In this document: positions 39,158 through 48,304 of the stretch, piece by piece | Layout: each line of letters opens with the position of its first letter | Position numbering within the stretch: the first letter of the stretch is position 1 | Origin: Streptococcus oralis subsp. dentisani | GTDB taxonomy: Bacteria; Bacillota; Bacilli; Lactobacillales; Streptococcaceae | Length of the DNA stretch: 64,000 nt | Direction of reading: 5' to 3' | NCBI RefSeq assembly: GCF_002096335.1 | Contig: NZ_NCUW01000026.1 | Span: 62,001-126,000, forward strand | Position numbers and translations under genes: made by a program | Notes under the pieces: model-generated | The model's database searches: none | Seen by the model: the letters and a program-made list of their open reading frames with translations, nothing else | What the model was told of the DNA's origin: nothing

Positions 39158-39538
39158 ATGACCTATTTGGAAAAGTGGTTTGACTACAACCGCCGTCAAA
39201 AGGAAATGGAAGCCATGTTAGAAGAAACCATCGCCCAACAGAGTGAACAAAGGTTGACCTTAAAAGAGTTTTACCTACTCTACTATCTGGATCTAGCTGA
39301 TGAAAAATCCTTACGACAGATTGACCTGCCAGATAAACTCCATCTTAGTCCGAGCGCTGTTTCTCGAATGGTGGCCCGACTAGAAGAGAAAAACTGCGGT
39401 TTGCTTAGTCGCCGGTGTTGCGATCAGGATAGACGGGCTAGTTTTATCTGCCTGACTGACGAGGGACAGACAACTCTAGCTTACCTGCAAAAGGCTGTCG
39501 AAGAAAGACTGGAAACGAGTCTTGACTTCATTTCATAA
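39158..39538 (+). CDS. MarR-family transcriptional regulator
   Basis: 126 residues with a winged helix (LTLKEFYLLYYLDLADEKSLRQIDLPDKLHLSPSAVSRMVARLEEKN) and the wing tail LSRRCCDQDRRASFICLTDEG. The vicinal CC in the wing could sense oxidants. The start MTYLEKWFDYN has AAAGGAGAAAGCA upstream. The two operator-like motifs suggest control of itself and of thioredoxin, which would fit a redox role; this is inference. Confidence 0.85.
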   Translation: MTYLEKWFDYNRRQKEMEAMLEETIAQQSEQRLTLKEFYLLYYLDLADEKSLRQIDLPDKLHLSPSAVSRMVARLEEKNCGLLSRRCCDQDRRASFICLTDEGQTTLAYLQKAVEERLETSLDFIS

Positions 39539-39556
39539 GCAGATTTTTTAAAAAAA

Positions 39557-39607
39557 GTTGCGTGCGCAATCATTTTTCTTGACATTCCTCTTTTCAAGGA
39601 GTACAAT
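39557..39607 (+). promoter_or_regulatory. DUF4649-thioredoxin promoter with MarR-type motif
   Basis: TTGACA (39579-39584), 17-bp spacer, TACAAT (39602-39607). GTTGCGTGCGCAAT (39557-39570) lies eight bases upstream of the -35 and matches the motif in the MarR promoter in 12 of 14 positions, continuing CAT in both. Confidence 0.65.
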
Positions 39608-39639
39608 AAAGTCAAGATCAAACAACAAAGGAGTTTTAT

Positions 39640-39861
39640 ATGATCGAAATTACCTATCTAGACGCCAGCAAGCAAGAGAGAACCATGACTTTCGAGTCTT
39701 ACCAAGACTTTGAACGTTCTCAACATGCCTGCCTCATCGGCGTCGCGGATTACTATACTGTCCAAAAATTAACCTACAATGGTCATGATTTGGACTACCA
39801 TGGGACTTATGGAGATGTCTTCTTCTATCTCATGAAACAAGATTTAAGCCAATATAACTAA
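39640..39861 (+). CDS. DUF4649 family protein
   Basis: 73-residue acidic soluble protein (MIEITYLDASKQERTMTFES...). Streptococcal family of unknown function, regularly found just before the thioredoxin gene. AAAGGAG precedes the ATG. It is 15 bases before trx and is probably co-transcribed. Confidence 0.75.
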   Translation: MIEITYLDASKQERTMTFESYQDFERSQHACLIGVADYYTVQKLTYNGHDLDYHGTYGDVFFYLMKQDLSQYN

Positions 39862-39876
39862 AAAAGGAGAAATACA

Positions 39877-40191
39877 ATGGCAAAAGCAATTACAGATGCA
39901 ACATTTGAACAAGAAACAAAAGACGGTTTGGTCTTGGTAGACTTCTGGGCAACTTGGTGTGGTCCATGTCGTATGCAAGGTCCAATCTTGGATAAATTAT
40001 CTGAAGAACTTTCAGAAGATGTCTTGAAAATCGTTAAAATGGACGTTGATGAAAATCCAAACACAGCTCGTGCTTTTGGAATCATGTCTATCCCAACCCT
40101 TCTCTTCAAAAAAGATGGCCAAGTGGTAAAACAAGTTGCTGGAGTACACACTGCAGAACAAATCAAAGCCATCGTTGCTGAATTGAGCTAA
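39877..40191 (+). CDS. trxA: Thioredoxin
   Basis: 104 residues with the active site WATWCGPCRMQGP (Cys 31 and 34) and the cis-proline segment SIPTLLF. It reduces protein disulfides in the cytoplasm. AAAGGAG precedes the start. Confidence 0.95.
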   Translation: MAKAITDATFEQETKDGLVLVDFWATWCGPCRMQGPILDKLSEELSEDVLKIVKMDVDENPNTARAFGIMSIPTLLFKKDGQVVKQVAGVHTAEQIKAIVAELS

Positions 40192-40198
40192 TCACGAA

Positions 40199-40232
40199 AC
40201 ACTCCCATTCAAAAAGGGGGTGCTTTTTTGTT
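40199..40232 (+). terminator. Thioredoxin terminator
   Basis: CACTCCC pairs with GGGGGTG (one G-T or mismatch) and is followed by CTTTTTTG. Confidence 0.6.
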
Positions 40233-40239
40233 TGCATAG

Positions 40240-40280
40240 AAAAAGCCCTGTTCCTCAAACTGAGAACAGGACCCTTTTTT
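40240..40280 (-). terminator. Aquaporin terminator
   Basis: CCTGTTC (40247-40253) pairs with GAACAGG (40264-40270). On the minus strand a CTTTTTC tract follows. Confidence 0.7.
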
Positions 40281-40286
40281 CGTTTC

Positions 40287-40955
40287 TTATTCTTCTGTTC
40301 CAAGGAAGTTTTTTGCAACAAGAGCTGCAAGAACACCACCAACGATTGGGGCAAGGATGAAAATCCAAACTTGTTCAAGAGCTGCGCCACCAACCAAGAC
40401 AGCTGGAGCCAAACTGCGAGCTGGGTTTACTGAAAGGCCTGTGATGTTCAATCCTACAAGGATCATTGCCATCAAGGACAAACCAATCACCAAACCAGCA
40501 ATCGCACCATTGCCCTTGCTTGCTGAAGTGACAGTCATGATAACTAGGACAAACAAGAAAGTTGCGATGACTTCAAACAAGAATCCACCAAAGACAGTGA
40601 CACCGTTTGCCAAGGCATTTTCACCAAGACTAGCAGTTGACATGCCTGAGTTAGACAAGAGGAAGAATACCGCAGCTGACGCAAGGAAAGCTCCAACTAC
40701 TTGCCCAAGGATGTAGTTTACAAGCTCTGAAGATGACAAGCGTTTGTTTACAAACATAGCGATCGAAACGGCTGGGTTCAAGTGAGCACCTGAAACAGTT
40801 CCGATTGAGAAAGCTGCAACCACAATTGCTAAACCAAAGGCAAAAGCAATTCCAAGGTGTCCAAGGCCATCAAGACCATTTCCAAAAACAACAGCTCCTG
40901 TTCCGATGAACACAAGCATAAATGTACCGATTAATTCAGCAACAAATTTTTTCAT
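40287..40955 (-). CDS. MIP-family aquaporin / glycerol facilitator
   Basis: 222-residue channel with six membrane helices and two NPA loops: GAHLNPAVS and LSVNPARSLAP. The Arg after the second NPA is the selectivity residue. Length and the absence of the insertions seen in GlpF favour a water channel (AqpZ-like), but solute choice cannot be decided. It converges with thioredoxin. Confidence 0.9.
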   Translation of the reverse strand: MKKFVAELIGTFMLVFIGTGAVVFGNGLDGLGHLGIAFAFGLAIVVAAFSIGTVSGAHLNPAVSIAMFVNKRLSSSELVNYILGQVVGAFLASAAVFFLLSNSGMSTASLGENALANGVTVFGGFLFEVIATFLFVLVIMTVTSASKGNGAIAGLVIGLSLMAMILVGLNITGLSVNPARSLAPAVLVGGAALEQVWIFILAPIVGGVLAALVAKNFLGTEE

Positions 40956-41205
40956 GATAAGTCTCCTTTTTTCAAACTATGTATTAGTCTATCAGAAGAA
41001 GGAAAGGGTTTCAAGAAAATTGACTGGAAAGTTTTTGTAGAAAGGCCATTAGAATTCTAAAAAAGACTACTACAAGAGAAAATGATAAAACTCTATTTCT
41101 GCTTATCCTTCAAGAATGTCAGAAGCTTTCAAATACTTGCTTAAAAGAATACATCCCTCAATCATACCTTTTCTAGTAATTCATGCAAAAGAATGAAGAG
41201 AATGG

Positions 41206-41211
41206 TATAAT
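41206..41211 (+). promoter_or_regulatory. Extended -10 of the lipoprotein gene
   Basis: TATAAT preceded by TGG, with ATGCAA about 17 bp upstream. It lies 40 bases before the lipoprotein start. Confidence 0.55.
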
Positions 41212-41251
41212 TGATACTATACAATAAATGTTCTTGGCAAAGGAGACTACC

Positions 41252-42232
41252 ATGAGAAAAAAGTTTAGAGTTTATTTTCTAACCACTGCTACGATTTTAG
41301 CATTTGGCCTCGTCGGCTGTTCATCTAAATCATCAACCACTGCTACAAGCAATACAGAAAGTACAGCAAATACAGAGACAACAACCTACCATAAGAAAGA
41401 TGTAACTGGTCCTGCTGCTTCATTTGATTGGGATGCCAAAGTTGAACCTACCAACTATGAGAGAACCTTTGTTGAAACAAACAGTGGCAGTCAATTTAAT
41501 AAAACTTTAGATCGCACTAAAGAGGCAGCTGAGAATCTTGAAAAAAAGAAAAAGGAAATTTCGGATCCTAAGGTTCAAACTGCCCTCAAATTAGTGGATG
41601 CCGTCTTTGTCAATCAAGAAAATCTTGACCTAGTTGTGAAATCAGCGGGTGCTAGCAATCAAGAAGAGTTATTTGATAAGATTTGGAACGAATATTTAGT
41701 CCCTGAGTTAACTAAAATCCGTCCGAATTTTTCAAATGATACCGTCTTTGAATATAAAGGAGAAAAATATCCTCTCAAAATTTATGCACCTATGTTTTTC
41801 AAGGTCAACACCAATGCATTAGGAAAAGCAGGTGCCTATACTCTTGAGGACTATAAGGTGGAGGGCGACATGGTTTATTTGAAATTTATGTCCCCATCTG
41901 TAGATACCTACCAATACGAAGTCAAGGCTACTTATCATGATAACTTCCAAGACTTCTTTCAAGGACTGGTGGAAGAACAACAAAAGGTTCTTGAAACAGA
42001 CTATGGCAAAGCTCTAAATATTCGATTTGTTTATCAATTAGCGGCGCTTGATTTTAAAGCTGACAACTACGTAGACCTAGAGGGCATGGATTATTTTGAT
42101 CGTAACACCCATTACCTTGCCATAAAAGTGGATAATAATGGTGAAGCTAGCCTTGATAATGAAAATCTCGCCAACCTTTTACAAATTAGCATGAAGGCTT
42201 CAAACGAGGCCAATAAAGGAAAATTTGAATAA
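41252..42232 (+). CDS. Lipoprotein of unknown function
   Basis: 326 residues. The signal ends in LVGCSS (lipid Cys about residue 23), followed by a Ser/Thr/Glu linker and a soluble domain with YDKIWNEYLVPEL-like helices and VYLKFMSPSVDTYQYEV. I do not recognise the family. The start MRKKFRVYF has AAAGGAG upstream; an in-frame ATG eight codons earlier lacks one. It stands alone between two terminators. Confidence 0.75.
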   Translation: MRKKFRVYFLTTATILAFGLVGCSSKSSTTATSNTESTANTETTTYHKKDVTGPAASFDWDAKVEPTNYERTFVETNSGSQFNKTLDRTKEAAENLEKKKKEISDPKVQTALKLVDAVFVNQENLDLVVKSAGASNQEELFDKIWNEYLVPELTKIRPNFSNDTVFEYKGEKYPLKIYAPMFFKVNTNALGKAGAYTLEDYKVEGDMVYLKFMSPSVDTYQYEVKATYHDNFQDFFQGLVEEQQKVLETDYGKALNIRFVYQLAALDFKADNYVDLEGMDYFDRNTHYLAIKVDNNGEASLDNENLANLLQISMKASNEANKGKFE

Positions 42233-42246
42233 ATCTTTAAAGCATT

Positions 42247-42274
42247 AAAAAATCACCTCAAACAGGTGATTTTT
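42247..42274. terminator. Bidirectional terminator
   Basis: AAAAATCACCT and AGGTGATTTTT form an 11-bp stem between the lipoprotein gene and pepF, which converge. Confidence 0.85.
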
Positions 42275-42323
42275 GTGTATTCATCTTATCGATAAACCGT
42301 CTTAAATCCGACACTGGATACCC

Positions 42324-44120
42324 TTACTCTCCCAACTCAGCACTGTAGGCAATAATCTGGTCAACTGTATCAGACAAGAATTGGATGGTATCACGGAGTG
42401 GTTTGTCTGTTGAGATATCCGCTCCGATAATCATGGCTGACTCAAGTGGTGTCTTGCTGCCACCTGATTTAAGAAGATTGAGCCAATCTTCAGCTCCGGT
42501 TTCTGAATGTTTCAGATGGAGATAGCCAGCTGTCGAGATGACAAGGCCAGCAGAGTAGGTGTAGCTATACAAGCCCATGTAATAGTGAGCTTGGCGCATC
42601 CAAGTCAAGGCCGCATCGTCGTCAATTTCAATGGCATCTCCCCAGAAATCCGTCAAGACTTCCTTCATAATGCTGTTGAGCTTGCTTGCTCCGAAGGTTT
42701 CCCCTTCTTCAATCAATGTATACACCTTACGCTGGAAGGCTGCTTCCAAGAGGTGGGTGATGAAATTATGGAAGTAGGTATCTGTCAAGCGGTGAGCAAG
42801 GGCAAAGCGTTTTTGACGTGGGTCATCAGACTGGTGTTCCAAGTAATCACTGAGGAGCAATTCATTGAAGGTTGACGGCGCTTCGACGTAGTAAGTCGAC
42901 ATATGAGCGTTGAAGTAACTTTGGTGATTATCTGAAAAGATGAATTGACCAGAATGCCCGATTTCATGAATCAAGGTATAGACATCACTCAAACGACCTG
43001 TCCAGCTCATAAGGACATAAGGATGCACACGATATGGATCCGTTGCATATCCCCCAGAATCCTTGCCGCTATTGGCAGCAAAGTCTACCCAGCGCTCTTC
43101 TTGGTAACGGGCAATTTCTTGAGTGTATTCTTGACCCAATGGTGCGACTGACTTCATAACCAAGTCATAGGCATCATCAATGCTCACTTCAGGATTGAGG
43201 GCGCTATCCAAGTCCAATTTCCAGTCTGCAAAAGTCATCTTTTCAAGACCATTCACCTTGGCAACATGCTTGAGGTATCTCTGAGCTACTGGCGCAAAGT
43301 CCTTCATGATGAGGTCGATCTGACGATCAAACATGGCACGGTCTACTTCCTGCTCAGCTAAAAGATAATCAAAAACTGAGTCGTAGCCCTTCATATCTGC
43401 CAGTAGTTTTTCAGACTTGACTTGAGCTAGATAGGCTGCAGCTGCCGTATTCTGGTGTTTACGGAGTCCTTCTGAGAAAGAACGGAAGGATTTTTCACGC
43501 ACCTCCGCATTCTCGTGGTTTTGGTAGAAATTCTCATAAGTTACAAAGCTGTTTTTGTAGGTCTTGCCATGGGCTTCAAAGTCATCCATTTCAAAATCCC
43601 CAGCTCTCATCTTAGTATAAATGTCCTGTGGACTGTAGAAAACTTCACCGAGATTGGTCAAGGCCTTCTCCACATCTGCCCCAAGATAGTGGGCTTTTTT
43701 GATTTTGGCCTGACGAATAGCTGCCGTCAAGTGAGGCAATTCACCCAAACGGTCCAAGACTTCCTCGTCTGCTGCCACCAAGGCGTCGTCAAAGAAGGTC
43801 AAGGCTACACTGGCATCTGTTTCAAATTCCATCCCAGCTTGGGCGATATTGGCAAATTCTTCATTGCTATAGTCTGTCGTCTGAGGCATAAAAGCATAAT
43901 TGCCGATATGGCTCATCTGAATATAGATTTGCTCCAATTCCGCAAAGGCCTTTTCAAACTCCTCAAACGTATGAAGATTGCTCTTGTAGTCACGGCTAAA
44001 TTGGTTGATGTCTTCGCGAGCTTTCTCGATTGCACGCAAGAAATCCTCACGGTCTTGGTATAGGGCTGTTAAATCCCAAAGTTCCTTTTCGGGAAATTCT
44101 GAACGGTGTTTTTGTTCCAT
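42324..44120 (-). CDS. pepF: Oligoendopeptidase F (M3 family)
   Basis: Cytoplasmic zinc endopeptidase that trims short peptides. 598 residues; the zinc site HEIGH lies at about 383-387 (LIHEIGHSGQF), with the third ligand Glu in APSTFNELLLSD. The length is normal. It is the last gene of a long minus-strand run from DUF3013 to pepF, 10 bp after rsmE. Confidence 0.95.
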   Translation of the reverse strand: MEQKHRSEFPEKELWDLTALYQDREDFLRAIEKAREDINQFSRDYKSNLHTFEEFEKAFAELEQIYIQMSHIGNYAFMPQTTDYSNEEFANIAQAGMEFETDASVALTFFDDALVAADEEVLDRLGELPHLTAAIRQAKIKKAHYLGADVEKALTNLGEVFYSPQDIYTKMRAGDFEMDDFEAHGKTYKNSFVTYENFYQNHENAEVREKSFRSFSEGLRKHQNTAAAAYLAQVKSEKLLADMKGYDSVFDYLLAEQEVDRAMFDRQIDLIMKDFAPVAQRYLKHVAKVNGLEKMTFADWKLDLDSALNPEVSIDDAYDLVMKSVAPLGQEYTQEIARYQEERWVDFAANSGKDSGGYATDPYRVHPYVLMSWTGRLSDVYTLIHEIGHSGQFIFSDNHQSYFNAHMSTYYVEAPSTFNELLLSDYLEHQSDDPRQKRFALAHRLTDTYFHNFITHLLEAAFQRKVYTLIEEGETFGASKLNSIMKEVLTDFWGDAIEIDDDAALTWMRQAHYYMGLYSYTYSAGLVISTAGYLHLKHSETGAEDWLNLLKSGGSKTPLESAMIIGADISTDKPLRDTIQFLSDTVDQIIAYSAELGE

Positions 44121-44130
44121 TTTCTTCCTC

Positions 44131-44874
44131 TTATTTCTCTAATTCTAATAAAACACTAAGGGCTGATACGGCGTAAAGTGGCGCTGTTTCTGCTCTTAGA
44201 ATGCGAGGTCCTAGGCCTGCCAAGACGGCTCCTTTAGCTTCAAAACTTTCGATTTCTGCTGGTGAAAGACCGCCTTCTGGACCAAAGATAAAGAGCACTT
44301 TAGCTCCTTTTTCAAGACCAGTGACTGCTTGTAAGAGTGCAGCAGCTTCTCCTTCTTTTGCTGATTCTTCATAGGCCACTATGATAGAGTCAAACTGGTC
44401 TAGTTGGGCTAGAAAGTCTGCTTTTTTCTCAAAAAGTGTGATGCTTGGAACGATATTACGTTTGCTTTGCTCGGCTGCTCCAAGGGCAATTTTTTCAAGT
44501 TTTTCAACCTTTTTGCCCAATTTCTTTCCGTCCCACTTGGCAACGGACCAGTCTGCAGGAAAGGCCCAAATTTGGCCGGCTCCCAGTTCCGTCACTTTTT
44601 GAGTGATGAACTCTAGCTTGTCTCCCTTGGGAAAGCCTGATGCGACGGTCACTTGGACTGGCAGTTCTACATTGTCAGCCAATTCTTCAAGCAATTCAAA
44701 CTGACGATTTTCCACATTTAGCACGCGCGCCAAACGCTTGATACCATCCCCAAAGACCAAGGTAACCTCATCACCTTCTTTCAAGCGCATGACCTGAAAC
44801 ATATGCTTGCTGGTTTCCTTGTCCTCAATGGTGACTGGCGAGGTAGCATTACCCTTGACAAAATACTGCTGCAT
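44131..44874 (-). CDS. rsmE: 16S rRNA (uracil-1498-N3)-methyltransferase
   Basis: 247-residue SPOUT methyltransferase with FIFGPEGGLSPAEIE and LGPRILRAETAPLYA forming the knot that binds SAM. The start MQQYFVKGN has GGAGG five bases upstream and lies one base after the prmA stop. A start four codons earlier would overlap prmA and lacks that spacing. Confidence 0.95.
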   Translation of the reverse strand: MQQYFVKGNATSPVTIEDKETSKHMFQVMRLKEGDEVTLVFGDGIKRLARVLNVENRQFELLEELADNVELPVQVTVASGFPKGDKLEFITQKVTELGAGQIWAFPADWSVAKWDGKKLGKKVEKLEKIALGAAEQSKRNIVPSITLFEKKADFLAQLDQFDSIIVAYEESAKEGEAAALLQAVTGLEKGAKVLFIFGPEGGLSPAEIESFEAKGAVLAGLGPRILRAETAPLYAVSALSVLLELEK

Positions 44875-44875
44875 G

Positions 44876-45826
44876 CTAGCCTCCAATCACACCTGAAATA
44901 TCCTTGGTTTTCTTAAAGACACAGGCATTCCATTCCCCTTGAATCATGTGGGTTTCAAGGAAAAATCCAGCTGACTCAGCCGACTCGCGCACCATGTCCC
45001 ACTTGTCCTTGATAATGCCACTCATGATGAGATAGCCTTCGTCCTTGACCAAGCGATAAGCATCATCCGTCAGATGAATGAGAATATCCGCCAAGATATT
45101 AGCTACGATGACATCTGCCTCGATCTCTACCCCCTTGAGCAAATCACCTGGCGCTACATGGATATTTTCCATGCCAGGGTTGAGCTCAATATTTTCCTGA
45201 GCCACACGAACCGCCACGTCATCGAGGTCATAGGCAAAGATTTCCTTAGCACCAAGCAGCGAGCTGGCAATAGAGAGAACCCCTGAACCAGTTCCCACAT
45301 CGATCACTGTTTCGCCACCACGAAGGACCTGCTCCAAGGCAAAGAGGCTCATCTTAGTGGTTGGATGCGTTCCAGTTCCGAAGGCCATACCAGGGTCTAG
45401 CTTGATAATCTTTTCTCCCGTAGTCGCCTTATAGTCCGTCCAAGACGGCACAATGGTCAAATCATGAGTGATGCGGGCGGGCTCGTAATATTTCTTCCAG
45501 TTGTCAGCCCAGTCTTCCTCGGCCAAGGCAGTCGTCCCCATCTTGACCTCACCCAAATCCATAAAATCCGTCAACTCTGCTAGACGAGTCTGCAAATCCG
45601 CCTCAACCACTGCCACATCAATCGTATCAGGGTAGTAGGCTGTCACCACGATTTCTTCTTGCTGCTCGACTTCAGGGAATATCTCACCAAAACGGTCAAC
45701 ATTCCCCACATAGTCCATGCTGTCTTCAATCGCAACACCTTGCGCCCCCAGCTCAATTAAGAGATTGGAGACCAGCTCCTCTCCCTCACGCTTGACTGTA
45801 ACTTTTAACTCTTGCCATGTTTCCAT
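44876..45826 (-). CDS. prmA: Ribosomal protein L11 methyltransferase
   Basis: 316 residues. The SAM motif [15 protein letters not shown], the preceding [16 protein letters not shown] and [10 protein letters not shown] are diagnostic of PrmA. The ATG shares a base with the stop codon of the preceding small membrane protein gene. Confidence 0.96.
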   Translation of the reverse strand: METWQELKVTVKREGEELVSNLLIELGAQGVAIEDSMDYVGNVDRFGEIFPEVEQQEEIVVTAYYPDTIDVAVVEADLQTRLAELTDFMDLGEVKMGTTALAEEDWADNWKKYYEPARITHDLTIVPSWTDYKATTGEKIIKLDPGMAFGTGTHPTTKMSLFALEQVLRGGETVIDVGTGSGVLSIASSLLGAKEIFAYDLDDVAVRVAQENIELNPGMENIHVAPGDLLKGVEIEADVIVANILADILIHLTDDAYRLVKDEGYLIMSGIIKDKWDMVRESAESAGFFLETHMIQGEWNACVFKKTKDISGVIGG

Positions 45827-46206
45827 TATTTACCTTCTTTACCCTTCTTAAATTCTTCAATCACATCTGTGTAGTGTTCTTTCATTGCGCTATGAATCTG
45901 CTGTTTAAAAATACCAAACGTAAGATAATAAACAAATAGAACAATTCCTGCAAGCAGTATCAAAAATAAAAAATATACTGAAAATGAAAGTGGTTGAGTA
46001 TTCTCACCTTGTAAAGACAGAACATACAGTAACCCCCAGATAACAGCCATAGAAATTCCTGCTACTTTAATGCCACTTTCCCTTTGTTTTTTTAACTTTA
46101 AATATTCTATATAAATGAATGTAGCTTCTTCCCTAGAGTATTGTCCAGCTTTTAGTTTGCGTTTAACTTCCTTATTTAGTGTCGTTGTTGCAACTGCAAA
46201 AATCAT
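45826..46206 (-). CDS. Small membrane protein of unknown function
   Basis: 126 residues with two hydrophobic segments (about 46-65 and 74-98), flanked by basic helices. Family not recognised. Its ATG overlaps the Nudix gene's stop (ATGA) and its stop overlaps prmA's start, so it is embedded in a tightly coupled operon. Confidence 0.65.
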   Translation of the reverse strand: MIFAVATTTLNKEVKRKLKAGQYSREEATFIYIEYLKLKKQRESGIKVAGISMAVIWGLLYVLSLQGENTQPLSFSVYFLFLILLAGIVLFVYYLTFGIFKQQIHSAMKEHYTDVIEEFKKGKEGK

Positions 46207-46631
46207 TTTACTTCCTCCAAATAATCTCTCACTCTGTCCTGCAACTGAGGTACTGCCTGTTTAGAATTGAGAAATTCCTCAATAGGCATCAGTTGGTATC
46301 CCTGCCCCTCGTCTCCAAAGGTAATATTGTCAAACTGCTCTTGACTTAGCTGACCAACCATAAAGACAGACTGCCGTCCTTCAAAGAGCATGCTGGGATA
46401 GACCTTACTCCAAAGCAGGCAATCTTCAGTCAGATGAATGCCTAGTTCCTCATAAACTTCACGCGCCACACACTCAAAAGAGCTTTCGTCTCCTTCACGA
46501 CCACCACCTGGCAATTCCCACATATTGGGCCAAGGAATGGTTGGTTTGTCATCACGCAAGATGGTCAGTAGCTTATCCTCACAAAAAAGAGCAATTTTGC
46601 AGCCTGTGAAATCAGAAATTTCGATTTTCAT
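46203..46631 (-). CDS. Nudix hydrolase
   Basis: 142 residues with a complete Nudix box: GGGREGDESSFECVAREVYEELGI, read in pieces as GGGREGDES, then REVYEELG. The PNMWELPGGG lead-in suggests a MutT-like nucleotide pyrophosphatase. The substrate is unknown. It follows the M50 protease gene by one base. Confidence 0.88.
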   Translation of the reverse strand: MKIEISDFTGCKIALFCEDKLLTILRDDKPTIPWPNMWELPGGGREGDESSFECVAREVYEELGIHLTEDCLLWSKVYPSMLFEGRQSVFMVGQLSQEQFDNITFGDEGQGYQLMPIEEFLNSKQAVPQLQDRVRDYLEEVK

Positions 46632-46632
46632 G

Positions 46633-47700
46633 TCAGACTCCTTCGGATAATTCTTTCTCCAGCTCTGCTAACCAGTTTTCATAATAACATTTCTCATCCC
46701 GTAACATCCGGCTGCTATTCATTTTCTGTCTAGCAATCTTCATAGCCTTGCGAGTTTGAGCTACATCTTTCTTTACCTTAAATTGATACCAGGCTTGAAT
46801 CATCTGCATGTCTGCCATTTTTAGAGATAAAAAGGATTTAACGCTTCGAATACTTGCATATTCCTCTGCTTTCTCATTATTCCCTTCCAGCAAGGCGATT
46901 TGAAGAAGGTATAGCTGGCAAAAAGTTTCAGACAGCGAGTGTTCTGTTCTCTCTAGTAAAGATTGAAATAGCTTTTTCGCTGTCTCTAAATGACCATCCA
47001 ATATGAAAACCACTCCCCGAAGAGTTTCAATACTTTCTGCAAAACTCCCTCTCGCCTGTTCATGAACAGGCATGGTAAAGTCTTTCAAGTCATATTCTTG
47101 GGGAGCCAGCAAAGTTTGAGCAGAATGCCTCAAGCCTAGGTAGGCGTATTTGGTATTTTCAGGGTGTTGTAGCAATTCCCAAATTTTTGCTCCATCGGTG
47201 ATACCGACTGGCAAAGCGTTGTTTAGGAAGAAAGATAAATTCAGAAAAATCCAAGTACCAGCAAAATACCAGCTTCTTGTCAAACATCCAAACAATATCG
47301 CCAATAATATCAAGCTAAGATGAACCATCAAGCCTCCTGCAATCATCAGGATGATTCTTTGATCATTTTCATCTTCTTTCAATCCAATGTACTGAGCACC
47401 AACATTTTTCAGAACGGCTGTTCGACTAAGATAAAACCTGCCTGACTTTTTGGTCAAAAGAAAATGTCCTAATCCAAAAGCCACCAGCCGATAGCCTGTC
47501 AAGTAGCCACAAAAAGCATGACCCAGCTCATGAAGAATAAAGATTAAATACATGCTTAGAAGAGCAAAGGAATAACCAAAAGTAAAGGCTAAAACTGCGG
47601 AATACCCCAACTCTGCAAATGAGATAGTTCCACAAGCAAAAGCTAGCATAATAAAGACAAAAGCTAGCACATAAACCAAATAAGTCCCAATTTTTTTCAT
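46633..47700 (-). CDS. M50-family membrane metalloprotease
   Basis: 355 residues. Membrane segments occupy about 1-160, with zinc motif HELGH (FILHELGHAFCGYLTG) and a later ITDGAK segment in the place of the third ligand. The cytoplasmic tail (about 195-355) is helical and TPR-like (LLERTEHSLSETFCQLYLLQIALLEGNNEKAEEYA). The start MKKIGTYL has GGAGG four bases upstream. Substrate unknown; such proteins cleave membrane-embedded peptides or anti-sigma factors. Confidence 0.8.
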   Translation of the reverse strand: MKKIGTYLVYVLAFVFIMLAFACGTISFAELGYSAVLAFTFGYSFALLSMYLIFILHELGHAFCGYLTGYRLVAFGLGHFLLTKKSGRFYLSRTAVLKNVGAQYIGLKEDENDQRIILMIAGGLMVHLSLILLAILFGCLTRSWYFAGTWIFLNLSFFLNNALPVGITDGAKIWELLQHPENTKYAYLGLRHSAQTLLAPQEYDLKDFTMPVHEQARGSFAESIETLRGVVFILDGHLETAKKLFQSLLERTEHSLSETFCQLYLLQIALLEGNNEKAEEYASIRSVKSFLSLKMADMQMIQAWYQFKVKKDVAQTRKAMKIARQKMNSSRMLRDEKCYYENWLAELEKELSEGV

Positions 47701-47718
47701 AAAACCTCCAACCAACTC

Positions 47719-48189
47719 CTAGTATCTCGGATACGGATAAAACTCTCCTTCTTCCAAGCCAGCTTTTCCTTCTTCAAAAACTTCTTGGTTCCATTCCATG
47801 ACGAATTCCTCCGCTTCTGGGTCTTCCAAAAAGTCCATGAGCGCATCCAGCCCAACCTCGGCAGTATCTTTGAGAAATAGCGCAAAATAAGCTAAAAATT
47901 CACGAGAAAATCCTTTTTTAGGTAGATAAGGAATGACCGTTAAATAGTCTTCTGCATTGACTGTTGACTTGGCAGGATTGTAAAAAAGGACTGCTTCCTC
48001 AAAGAGGATATCGTCTGACGAAACTTCTCCGTCCTCATCCACCATCTCCACACCTGTAGCGTTTTGCGCTTCTAGTAAAAAACTCACTTCAACCGCGTGG
48101 TTGCGCTTGTCCCAACTAATTTCATAGTCAAAGGGAAAGTTCTTGTCCAACTCTTCTTGTAAAACATCTAAAAATCCATATGTTGCCAT
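47719..48189 (-). CDS. DUF3013 family protein
   Basis: 156-residue acidic cytoplasmic protein (MATYGFLDVLQEELDKNFPFDYEI...) of a lactic acid bacterial family of unknown function. AAGAGGACA precedes the start. It is the first gene of the run towards pepF and diverges from rarA. Confidence 0.75.
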   Translation of the reverse strand: MATYGFLDVLQEELDKNFPFDYEISWDKRNHAVEVSFLLEAQNATGVEMVDEDGEVSSDDILFEEAVLFYNPAKSTVNAEDYLTVIPYLPKKGFSREFLAYFALFLKDTAEVGLDALMDFLEDPEAEEFVMEWNQEVFEEGKAGLEEGEFYPYPRY

Positions 48190-48304
48190 TTTGTCCTCTT
48201 TCTATGCGACTCTTAAATCGCCCCGATTGCTCGGAAATATGCTAAAATAGATACTACCATCTTACCACATATACATCAGAAAATCCATGTTAGAAAGGAC
48301 TGCT

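Noticed and set aside
43515..44063. 182-codon plus-strand frame
   Set aside because: Antisense to the intact pepF gene with no independent evidence of coding.
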